A program made the position numbers and the translations under genes. A DNA stretch of 64,000 bases. It comes from Lucinisca nassula (lineage: Eukaryota > Mollusca > Bivalvia > Lucinida > Lucinidae). The stretch is taken from NCBI GenBank assembly GCA_963580285.1, contig OY757014.1, forward strand, positions 12,786,725 through 12,850,724, in the 5' to 3' direction. The notes beneath the pieces are model-generated. The model saw nothing but the letters and a program-made list of their open reading frames with translations, ran no database searches and was not told where the DNA came from. Positions 33,401 to 45,400 of the stretch are shown here, one piece after another. How positions within the stretch are numbered: position 1 is the first letter of the stretch; each line of letters opens with the position of its first letter.

Positions 33401-36400
33401 GACATCTTAAAATAAGGTGAGTGGCCCCCGCCCATCATGGTTTGGAGTAAAAGATGGTCTACATGATGCTTCCATGCAGAGCTGAAACCAGCCGCACATG
33501 AGTTCTGGTAAACGGCTTAGAGGATCTAAAAACGGCTTAGAGGATCTAAGCCTGCCCAGGCAAAGTGGTGCGAGTCTAACTGTCCATGCATTTAAACCCT
33601 ATAGGTTTCATTGGGCGGCAGGGCTTGAGATGTCATTTCATCTCAGTGTCAGGTAAAAGTCCCACAAAATTGGAAGTAACGTCTCCAAAATTACCTATTC
33701 AGTGTTGATGGGGACAAAAAACCTCAAATCAAACAAACAAAATAATGTTAACGATTCAGGGCCATCTTGGCCCTCTTGTTTCTATACGACATGGGGTTTA
33801 CAATGGTATTCATAATACAAGAGGACATTCTACATGTGTTAACGTGACCCAATTGTTTTTTAAGGTTAAAAAGAAAGAAGTTGAAGAAGAAGTCAAGACA
33901 GATCCTAAAGAGTCTTTAATGAAGAACTTGTTTGTGTGTATGGGTAATGCCGGAACTACAGACACAGATGCTTGGTACTCTACAGCCAGAATAGCTCAGG
34001 AGACTGAGAGTACTTACTCTGCTCTCTCTAGACCGCAGAGTGAGACTGTTCACTCTAAATCTGGGGGTCGTCCTGTCAGTGCACGGCCAGCTAGTGCTTA
34101 CACTGATCATTATCAAAGATCTGACAGTGGAATGGGTTCCTCCTTGAAAAGCTCTGTTCGTGTTGGCTCATATGGCAGTATGTCTCAAACAAAATATTCT
34201 ACAGTGGAATGTGAAGATAATATATTAGTAAGTAAATTGTTTTCAGCAGATGGTCGACCACATTCTCACAAAATAACAGAATCACTTTGTATGGTTAATA
34301 AAGAACATTCATCTCGTACAAGACCATTCAGTGCCACAGTGTATTCCGCACCTAAAGTTGTAAATACATCAGCTGATCCAGATGCAAGTATTATAGAAGA
34401 TGAAATGGAAAAAGATGATGAAAAAGATTCAGGGAAGGGAGATGATGAAAATGTTGGTAAATCAGGTTTTAATGACAGTTTAAACAGTGATTCTGATGAA
34501 GGAAAAACATTCACATTCAAAAACATTGATGATATAGGTGCAGTAATAGTCGGTGTTGTATTGAAAACAGCTTTGTCAAACTTAGAAGGTAAAACTGATT
34601 TAGATATTGATGATGTACCAGAACTTCAGAAAATATTTCCTGATAAAAGCTTCGCAAATTTGACTGTGGATTCTCTTGAAAATATATGTTTACAAGAAGA
34701 ATCAGAAAATTTAGAAAACAAAGATGAAGAAAAAATTGAAATGGTGAATGACAGAATGAAGAAGGTCTTAGATGAAGAAAGTGATGTGGATTCATTGCTT
34801 GACAGTGAAGAGGATTATGAGGAGCAAGACACTTTCTTTAGAAAACATAAGTTTAAAGTGTACAATTTGTTAAACAGAAAAGGAATAGAACAGTTTAAGA
34901 GGTTTTTAAAGGGCTCACAAGGAGAGAAGAACTGGAATTTGTGGGTTGATATTGACAGGATGAAGTTAATGACAAATGAAGAAGAAATTCAACTGTAAGT
35001 TTATCTAAGCCCAGTTGTTTAAAACTAACAATGTCATTAGTTATCATACCTTCAAAATTTCTATCATATGATAATGTAATATGGCCATTATGCTAATAAT
35101 TTTTCTGAAAAAATGTGAGTAGCTTTTGCAAATGCAAAAGCTACTCACATTTTTGCAGCAAAAATACTTTGTATTAAATACTAAACTTGCTAGAACAGTT
35201 AACATTTTGACCGCTAACACACTTGTTAAGCTAATGATGCTTTGAACAACTGGATCTTGGCTTATCTATCTTCGAGAAATGGTCTTATCTCTGTCAAGCT
35301 AGGTATTGTAATTTTTTTTTTCTTCCTTACCAACAAAGGGGTCTACTTTTGAAGAAGGTGCAAGTGAGACCTTTATCAGAGGACCCAAAAGCTGTCTGAA
35401 GTAAATGCCTCTTTATTTTAGACTTGGAGTATAAGCCTATTCACACACGAAAGGTCTGTATATCATTCTACTCAAATGTGTTTAGTATGAATGAAGCTTT
35501 AAAACCTTAGGGTCTGTAGACTGAGAGTCAGTGCTCTTTACTACACCCAATCTCTTTGTGTAACAAGATGGGGAAGTTTGAGGTGATGAGTATCCTGCAT
35601 CACTTTTGACTTTCTCCTCCATCCCTTATTTGCATCTCATCTATCTTCTTTGGGCCTTGTCGATGTGTCCTTAAACCCCAAACAATCAATCAGTTTTGTA
35701 ACAAGATTGTTGGAATCCAAAGCAGAAACTTTTTGTTACCCCCCCCCCCCCATGGACTGTCTGACTAGCACCATTTTGCAGTCTGTTTCAGCTCTGCATG
35801 GAAGCATTATGTAGCCCAATCTATTCTTCAAGCCCCTATGGGCGAGGGCCACACCAAGTCCGTGGTCCGGACGTCTGTCCATCCTGATGTCTATTAGTCC
35901 GTCTGAAATGTCACACCAGTGCTCCAAGACCATTAAAACTTTCACAGGTGTTAACCTTTTGGAGAAACTTTTTCAGAATTTTGATGTGACACCTAGGGAC
36001 AGAATTTTGATGTGACACCAAGGGACAAGGTCAAGGGGTTTGGCTTGAGGGCATTCAAAAATGACACATTCTGTCCATCCTGATGTCTATTAGTCCGTCT
36101 GAAATGTCACACCAGTGCTCCAAGACCATTAAAACTTTCACAGGTGTTAACCTTTTGGAGAAACTTTTTCAGAATTTTGATGTGACACCTAGGGACAGAA
36201 TTTTGATGTGACACCAAGGGACAAGGTCAAGGGGTTTGGCTTGAGGGCATTCAAAAATCCATTCTATATAAACATAGATCTGTTGCAAATTAAATCAAAA
36301 AGTAATGAAGAGTAAAATACAACACTGCACAAATTTTGCACTGGTGGGAGGTGTGTGTATGGGGTGGGGGATGGGAGGGGTGCATAAATGTAAAAAAAAA

Positions 36401-39400
36401 AGGATTTGGGGTCCTTTTTATCAATATGTCACAAAACTCCTCCCTTGAGACTATCACAGATAATAACCCTATTGATGAGGGCTCCAAAAAGTAGGATCTT
36501 GGGTCCTTTTAGTGTGAAATGAATTTCAAAGCACAGGGATATGTGATCACTCACCAGTTCTTCAACTTGCTCTAGTTATATTTAATCTATCCATTTTTGT
36601 GATCCATCTTTAAATTGTTTTACATCCAAAATAATCTGGCCCCCGCTCATCAGGGCTTGAAGAAATAGATGGGCTGCATAATGCTTCCATGCAGAGCTGA
36701 AACCGACCTGCACACGAGTACTGGTAAACCACTTAGAGGATCTTAGTCTGCCCAGGCAATGCAGTACGGGTGGGCCTGTCCATGCTTATAAATCCTATTG
36801 GTTTCATTTGGGTGGCAAGGCTTGAGATGTCATTTCATCTCAATGTCGGGTAAAAGTCTCACAAAATTGGAAGACAAGTCTCCAAAATGACCTCAACAAT
36901 GTTGATGGGGATGTTAAACTTCAAATCAAACAAACAAACAACCAAAATAATCTTATTTAAGAGATTTTTTGGTATTCCACTGTCTTTTTGGAATGATGAA
37001 CTTAACGCTCTGCATGCTGGTTATTTTTTCAGCAGACAACATTTTGAAATATTTTTTTTTTTTAATTTTCGCTGAAAACAGGATTTGACATCTCTAGCAA
37101 ATTATCTCCTACAATTTGCATAAGATGTCAAGTCCTGTTTTCTAGGAAAATAAGAAAAATATCAACAAACATTTGTTGTCTGCTGAATTAGCCCAAAACA
37201 TGGGTTAAAGGAGGAAGAATGGTTATAAATGCAGTTCAGAGTCCAGTTGTTCAAAACTAACAATGTTGTTAGTTAATATATCAATTAAATTTTGATCATT
37301 TAATTTGGCAAATGTGCAGTATTTGTGCTGAAAAATTGCAAAAGCTGGTCTCAACAACACTATGCATATTAGATTAGATATCGTACTTGCTGGAACAGTT
37401 AACAGTTTTACCACTTATGAGCTACTTAAGCTAATGATGCATTGAACATCTGGTAGCTTGTTTTGGTCTGTCTGTCTGTTTGTTTGTCCGTTAACATTAA
37501 CATTGGGCATAACTTTTGAATGGTTATAGATAGAGCCTTCATATTTCACATGTATATACCTTATCACAAGACCTTTCCAGTGTACCATAAGTTTTGATCT
37601 TGTGACCGTCACCTTGACCTTTGACCTACTTTTTTCAAAATTTTTAAAAACATTAACATTGTCCATAACTTTTGATTGGTAAGTGATAGGGCTTTCATAT
37701 TTCACATGTGCATTCCTTGTCACAAGACCTTTCTAGTGGTACCATACTTTTTGTCCTTGTGACCTTGATGTTTGACCTACTTTTTAAAAACTTTAACATT
37801 GGCCATAACTTTCGATTGGTAAGAGGTAGGGCTTTCATATTTCACATGTGCACTCCTTGTCACAGGACCTTTCTAGTGACCTAGTGACCTTGACCTTGTC
37901 GTTTGACCTACTATTTAAAAACTTTAACATAGTCCATAACTTTTGATTGGTAAGTGATGGGCTTTCATATTTCACATGTGCATTCTTTTTCACAAGACCT
38001 TTCCAGTGGTATCATATTTTTTTACCTCGTGACCTTGACATTTGACATACTTTTTAAAAACTTTAGCATTGGCCATTACTTTCAATTGGTAAGTGATAGC
38101 GCTTTCATAATTCACATGTGCATACCATGTCACAAGACCTTTACAACAATCCCATAATTTTTAGCTCACCGTCACGTAGTGACGAGGTGAGCTTTTGGGA
38201 TCACTTTTCGTCCGTCGTGCGTCCATCCGTCTGTCCGTGCGTCCGTCCGTAAACAATTCTTTAAACGACATCTCCTCCTAAACCACTGATCGGATTTTGA
38301 CCAAACTTCACAGGAATGATCCTTAGGTGGTCCCCTTTCAAAGTTGTTCAAATGGTTCCGGTCCATTGCACATCTAGGTCATAGGAGCCAAAAAGAGATT
38401 TTTTTTTCACCAAAAACTTAAAAAATCTTCTTCTCTGAAACCACAAGGCCCAGGTCTTTGATATTTGGTATGAAGCTTCATCTGGTGGACCCCTACCAAG
38501 ATTGTTCAAATTATAGTGCTGGGGCCAAAAATGCCCCCGCTCCGGGGCCCTTTGGTTTTACATGGGCTTATATAGGGAAAATCTTTAAAAATCTTCTTCT
38601 CTGAAACTGTAAGGCCCAGGTCTTTGATATTTGGTATGAAGCTTCATCTAGTGGACCCCTACCAAGATTGTTCAAATTATAGTGCTGGGGCCAAAAATGC
38701 CCCCGCTCCGGGGCCCTTTGGTTTTACATGGGCTTATATAGGGAAAATCTTTAAAAATCTTCTTCTCTGAAACCGCAAGGCCCAGGTCTTTGATATTTGG
38801 TATGAAGCTTCATCTAGTGGACCCCTACCAAGATTGTTCAAATTATAGTGCTTGGGCCAAAAATGCCCCAGCTCCAGGGCCCTTTGGTTTTACATGGGCT
38901 TATATAGTGAAGAGCTTTAAAAATCTTCTTCTCTGAAACCGTAAGGCCCAGGTCTTTGATATTTGGTATGGAGCTTCATCTAGGGGACCCCTACCAAGAT
39001 TGTTCAAATTATAGTGCTGGGGTCAAATATGCCCCCGCTCAGGGCCCTTTGGTTTTACATGGGCTTATATAGGGAAAATCTTTAAAAATTTTCTTCTCTG
39101 AAACCATAAGGCCCATGTCTTTGATATTTGGTATGAAGCTTCATCCCACAAGGCCATGGTCCTTCTTTCCCCACACCCCCCCCCCCCCCACTTCGGGGCC
39201 CTTTGGTTTTAAATGGGCTTATATAGGGAAAATCTTTAAAAATCTCCTTCTCTGAAACAGCAAGGCCATGGTCTTTGCTATTTGGTATGAAGCTTCATCT
39301 AGTGGACTCCTACCAAGATTGTTCAAATTATAGTGCTTGGGCTAAAAATGCCACTGCCCCGGGGCCCTATGGTTTTACATGGGCTTATATGGGGAAAATC

Positions 39401-42400
39401 CTTAAAAATCTTCTTCTCCGAAACCCCAAGGGCCAGGTCTTTGCTATTTGGTATGAAGCTTCATCTAGTGGACCCCTACCAAGATTGTTCAAATTATAGT
39501 GCTAGGGCCAAAACTGCCCCCGACCTGGTGCCCTTTGGTTTTACATAGACTTATATAGAGATATTCCTTAAAAATCTTCTTCTGAAACAGCAAGGCCATG
39601 GTCTTTGATATTTGGTGTGAAGCTTCCTCTAGTGGACCTCTATCAAGATGGTTTAAATTATAGCCCTGAGGCCAAAAATGCCCCCGCCCCAGAGCCATTT
39701 AGTTTTTCATAGGCTTATGTAGGGAATATCTTTAATAAAAATCTTCTTCTCTGAAACCATTAGGCCCAGGTCTTTGATATTTGGTATGTAGCATATCTAG
39801 TGGACCTTTGCCAAGATTGTTCAAATTATAGCCTTTGTTGATATTTGGTATGAAGCTTCACCTTTTTAGACGTCTCTGAACATTATGCACATTATAGCCC
39901 TGGGGTTAATAATGGCCCCACTTGTTACTCTATGGATCAGGTGAGCGATCCAGGGCCATCATGGCCCTCTTGTTTACCTTGTGACCTTGACCTACTTTTT
40001 TAAGACTTGAACATTGGCCATACCTTTCGATTGCATAGTGATACTGCTTTCATATTTAACATTCGCTGTTGAGGGGCATCAGTGTTTCAAAAACACATCT
40101 TGTTCAAATGATTGTCTCAATTATTTACATGGGTGCCCTTCTTTGTCATAACTGAAGCTGGCTCTGCACCAGGTTGACTTTACCTGTACAGGAGTATGTT
40201 GCAGCTGTAGGTGATCAAAAGATGTGAGAGGTTGTGATGCTATCCAAAGTCAATAAGTTATGGGCTTCCATGCCCTAACGGGTAAGAGTGCTAACCCTGA
40301 TACATTAGGTCTCTCTCTGGGTTTTAGTCTTGCACAGGTCACATGTCAGATGTCCAGAGCAGGCGGTTTTTGTCTGGATGTTTGATGACTGATTCAGTAT
40401 AAGTGAAAAAATCTTGGAAGGGCTATAAATCCAAAACCCAAACCCAAAAAAAAAAGAAAGAAAAAAAAATCAACTAAACAAAACGGTCACCAATATCGCA
40501 GCAGAAACATTTGACAAGGTGGGGCATCTTTTTGATAATGCATCAAAGTATTTCAGTTGAAATTGTTTTGTTAATTCTGCAGGTATTTAACTGGATTACG
40601 GGAAAAATACCATCATCCTGGATCAGAATTTGAGCTGGCATTGGAACAGAAGACTCAGCTAGAACTAGTAGAGCCGTCATCGTGGACACTGGATAAAATG
40701 TTTGATATACAGAATGATATAGCTGGACCTCTCGTTCTTTACTGGTATGTTGACCAATGTACCACAATCCTCCCATGAGCACAGGCAAAAACATTTAACA
40801 ACATATTGTGATAACAAATCTGTGTGCTGTAATGGCATCTTTCATGTTTCTAGAACTAGCATTTTTAATGAAAGATTGTTAGAACTGCCTCAATGAGGCG
40901 GTTCTAACAAGTACCACAAATCTATATTTTTTAACAAAATAAAGAAAATAATAAGCATCCCCGTAAACCCCACTTCTCTCCATATATTTGGGGTTTAGAG
41001 GGGTCTTCACTGCATGGACTTGTTAACCTGATGCAAAATCAACATGGCTTCGTTTTTTACTCGTTTTGGTGCGCTTCTTGGATATTTGGTAAATAACGGT
41101 GAAGTGTGGATGAACACAATATTTTTCAAAGACTTATTTTTTATCAAAATAAGATGCAGTCTTTCAGAGGTCAACTTTTGTTTCAAAAGTATTCTGATTT
41201 ACATAAGCATGCTATCATAAATGAGCCCTAGCATGAGATACCGTAAAAATCCTAAAAATTAGGACACCTTGAAGATGCTGTAATTCTCCTAAAATTATTA
41301 ACAAATTAACAAATTTGTTTCATGATCCAGCAAGGAGCTTGAAAGCATTACGAGAACACGCCTATACAAATACACTGTAAAATTTGCCGACGAAAAAAAC
41401 AGAATTTTTGATGAAAAATTGTGATATTTTTCTTATTTCTGCTCAAAATATAGATTGCGGATACTCGTTAGAACCGCCTCGCCGAGGCGGTTCTAACGAG
41501 TACCCACAATCTATATTTTAGAGCAGAAATAAGAAAAATAAGGTTTACCCCTGTTAACCCCAGTTTTACTATATAAAAGTGGGGTTCAAGGGGGGTAAAA
41601 TTATATAGGCATGTTTTCGTGATGGATGCAAACAGAATGGCAAACAATGAAGACCCTGATCAGACTGCTCGTGTCTGATCTGACGGAGCAGTCTGATTTG
41701 GGGTCTGCTCTGTTTGCTCATGCCTGTCTGTCCCAATACTTAGGATCATTACGGTTCTTGTCTCCAGAGTTTATGACTAGAAAAGACATACAAACTGATC
41801 TTCTCAGCTGCAAAGACAAGCAACAATCTTGAAATTTTAGATACTAGAGGGATAGTACCATTCAATCAGTGCTGATCAAACTGATACAAATGTGCTGATC
41901 AAACTGTAGATGCACAGGCTTATCATCAGTGCTTTTATTGTCCGCAAATGCCATAATATAAGAATCTGATATGGGGTTCTGTTGTAGATGAACGTTTCCA
42001 ACCCGAGGGATGACCGTGCTGAGCGGAACCGAGGCTATGCCGAGGTTCCGCTCAGCACGGTCATCCCGAGGGTTGGATACGCCCATCTACAACAGAACCC
42101 CATATTGGATTCTTTTTCTTGCACAACACCTCCAGTTAGTTTTGACAGCTCGCACATGTATATTGTTTACAAAGTAATAGTAGTGCGGAAGTAGTTCCGG
42201 CAGCTGAATAGAATTGAAGCGCATTTATGTTAGTTGCCTGGGTTGGAACACCAGGGTCAGAACATAAATTTCTATCCAAGGGTAAAATCACGGATTTCCT
42301 TGTCAGGTGTGCAAGAAAACAGGTTTTATCATGAGATGATTAAAATGGTGTAATGAAGCTCCATCAGATCTATCATACAGTCAACCCTCTTTATATCCAC

Positions 42401-45400
42401 ATTTGTTAGATGACAAACTCTTTATAACAACAAATACAATGGAATTAATCGTTCGCTCAATGCTTAGCCTTGGTTTTGATTGGTTGGAAATCCCTACAAC
42501 AAATCTATATTCATGAAAGATTCTTGTAATCTAATGCACCAAGAAACATTTGTCAGAATCTCCTTGGCGAGGCGATTCTAACATATGTCCACTCAAGAAA
42601 CAAATGTTGTGGATATTTGTTAGAATCCCCTTGGCAACGCGATTCTAACAAATGTCCATATTCTTTTCTTTGAGTAATCACAAAAGGTCATTTATTCCCT
42701 TTTATACTACCTCTTATTGGGCTTCACCATATTTGCATTATTTGCTGGCTCCCAGCTTGCACATTGTCAATATTGGAAAAACAGGTAACCAGACCCCGCT
42801 GACCTTGAAAGGTCAGGGGGGTCTGGTTACCTGTTTTCCCAACACTGATAATCCTCAGACTAGGAACCAGCAAATAATGCAAATAAGGTCAATAGTGGCA
42901 AATTCTGTTTAACAGTAAAATGTAATGGGACAAATTCTGTCATTATAACGAGGATCCTAGGTAAAAACACTGGGTAATGTATGATTTTTAATGTGGTAGT
43001 TTTAGGGGAATATATTCACAGGACCCATTTTTTCGCCATTTTTTACAATGAAGAAAACTTTTGGTCATTTTCAGTTGAAAAATTGTGATATTTTGTCTTA
43101 TTTCTGCTCAAATATATAGATTGTGGGTACTCGTTAGAACCACCTCATTGAGGCGGTTCTAATGAGTACCCACAATCTATATTTTAGAGCAGAAAAAAGA
43201 AAAATAAGCTTTACCTCTGTAAACCCCAATTTTACAATATAAAAGTGGGGTTCAAGGGGGTCAAAATTATATAGACGTGTTTTCGTGATGACTTCCTTTT
43301 TCTAGCCCCAGTGGGGGCTATATTGGATTTGCCTTGTCCTTTTGTAATTCCGTTATTCATGATAACTCAAAAACAGTTTGAGGTATTTTCATAAAACTTC
43401 ACACAAATATAGAGCACTATGAGACGATGTGCAGAGCGCATGAACCTTAACTCTGGATTGCCTGCTTTTGGAGTTATTGCCCTTTGAACATTGAAAAATG
43501 GTAATTTTAACCTTGTCTGCTCCATAACTAAAAAAACGTTTGAGATATTTTCATGAAACTTCACAAAAATGTAAAACACTGTAAGACGATGTGCAGGGCA
43601 CATGAACCATAACTCCGGATTGCCTACTATTGGAGTTATTGCCCTTTGAACATTGTAAAATGGCAATTTTAACCTTGTCTGCTCCATAACGCAAAAACCG
43701 TTTGAGATATTTTCATGAAACTTCACACAAATGTAAAGCACCATGAGATGATGTGCAGTGCACATGAACCATAACTCTGGATTGCCTTTTTACCACCTTT
43801 AATTAGAGGCTGAAAGCTGAAATTGTATTTTTCTTTTCTGATAGTGCTATAGCGGGGCTATAGTCAGATCCTCTGACAGTTCTAGTTCCACTTAAATTGC
43901 TAGAATAAATCACAAACTCAAAAAGTATTCGAGAAAAAAAATAAAGTAAAATTTGTATATTCTGACCACCTTGGGACTTGCTCAAATATGGTCTTTAAGA
44001 CCACTTTGTAACAGTGCCAAAGGTGGTCTCATATTTCCTTATTTCTGCTACAGATTAAGATTGTTGGGGCTCGCTAAAACTTCTTAAAGATGGGGCTCTA
44101 CAGAGTAAGCATATTCTTTCTTTTAAGAAGGAATGTGGAAAATAGTGTGTACCTTTTACTATAACCACATGAGGGTAACCCCTAAAGAGGCGTCTGATCA
44201 CAGCCTGCTTTATTTGCTAACAGAATTTTCCATTGAAAATAGAATAAAATGAAAATATAGGCCTGACACCCCTAAAATGACAAAAGCGACTTGTCCATCA
44301 TATAGCAATGGAAGAGTCCACTAGCATACAATGGGTTAAAATTTGACTTTGTGTTCTTTTGTATGACAGGGCTCCAAGATTCCTACTGAAACAATTGATG
44401 AGGACAGAACCGAATAAAAACCAGCTCTACCAGCACCAGAAACTTCTCGACTCCCTCACTGGTATTGATCCCCACCCCCATACTGTCAACCTACTACCCC
44501 TGAGGCCAAAATCCTGCCATCCCAGACTAAGAAATGGTGCTATGGAACCTCCAAGAACAGAGCCAGAGGTCAGTTTTAAACATTTACGAATAATGTATAA
44601 GCCACTGGAGGCACATTCTTTCAGAAATATACATGTAGTCAAAACTCGATTTTTTTAAAATACTATGGTCAGACAAACCCTTTTCATTTTTATGCACCTC
44701 TGCCAACCATGCACTGTTTCTATGCACCCCCGACACACCACCTTGATGAGGCGATTCTAATGAGTACACACAACAGATTCTATGACTGACCCTCAGTGCC
44801 TTGAACTACCCTTGTCTCTGACAAATTTCATGGTCCCAAATGTGTTTGAGCCATCAGTTTCACTGTGTATAGAAACTTAAGGTATAGTCCGGTCAAACTG
44901 TGGGGGGACCTAGACAAAATTGCAACACAAATGTCTTTTTTAGTTTTGACCACCTCTGATATATGTTAATAACATGTAAAAAGTAGGACGGAATCGGAGA
45001 ATATGAAATTTGATTTTTTCCTTCATTTATATTTATGGGTGATTTTATCACTGTGAAACTATTATAACTGGAGTTGTATGCTTGTATAGCTTACAATTTA
45101 GTTATGAAATGGATTCTATTGCATATATATTGATAATAAAACTTTCATGTCATGTTCCATCTCTTAAGTCTATGTTTAGTATGAAAAGGAATGTGTTACA
45201 AGCCAATGCTTTTAAATATTCGTGTTGGTGTACCCCACCCACTAATGCAATTTTTTATTTTGCTTCGTTTCTTGGGCAGTTTTAGTATCAGCGTTTTCAC
45301 TGTGAAGCGATTATTATAGGTTCTTTAAACCAATTTCTCTCTTTCAGTATAAACATATTTTATTGCAACTAATACATACCATATATATGTGTACCATGGG

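Noticed and set aside
33745..33864. Upstream part of the 417-codon frame as coding
   Set aside because: It contains a HINE-A end fragment and a polypyrimidine tract with an AG acceptor at 33863-33864; coding conservation starts at 33865.
41988..42194. Matching frames on both strands (NVSNPRDDRAERN)
   Set aside because: They mirror each other because the DNA is a palindrome, not because a protein is conserved.
43367..43765. 132-codon minus-strand frame with repeated HENISN/LMVLYICVKF
   Set aside because: Translation of HINE-C units; the same 155-bp repeat read three times.
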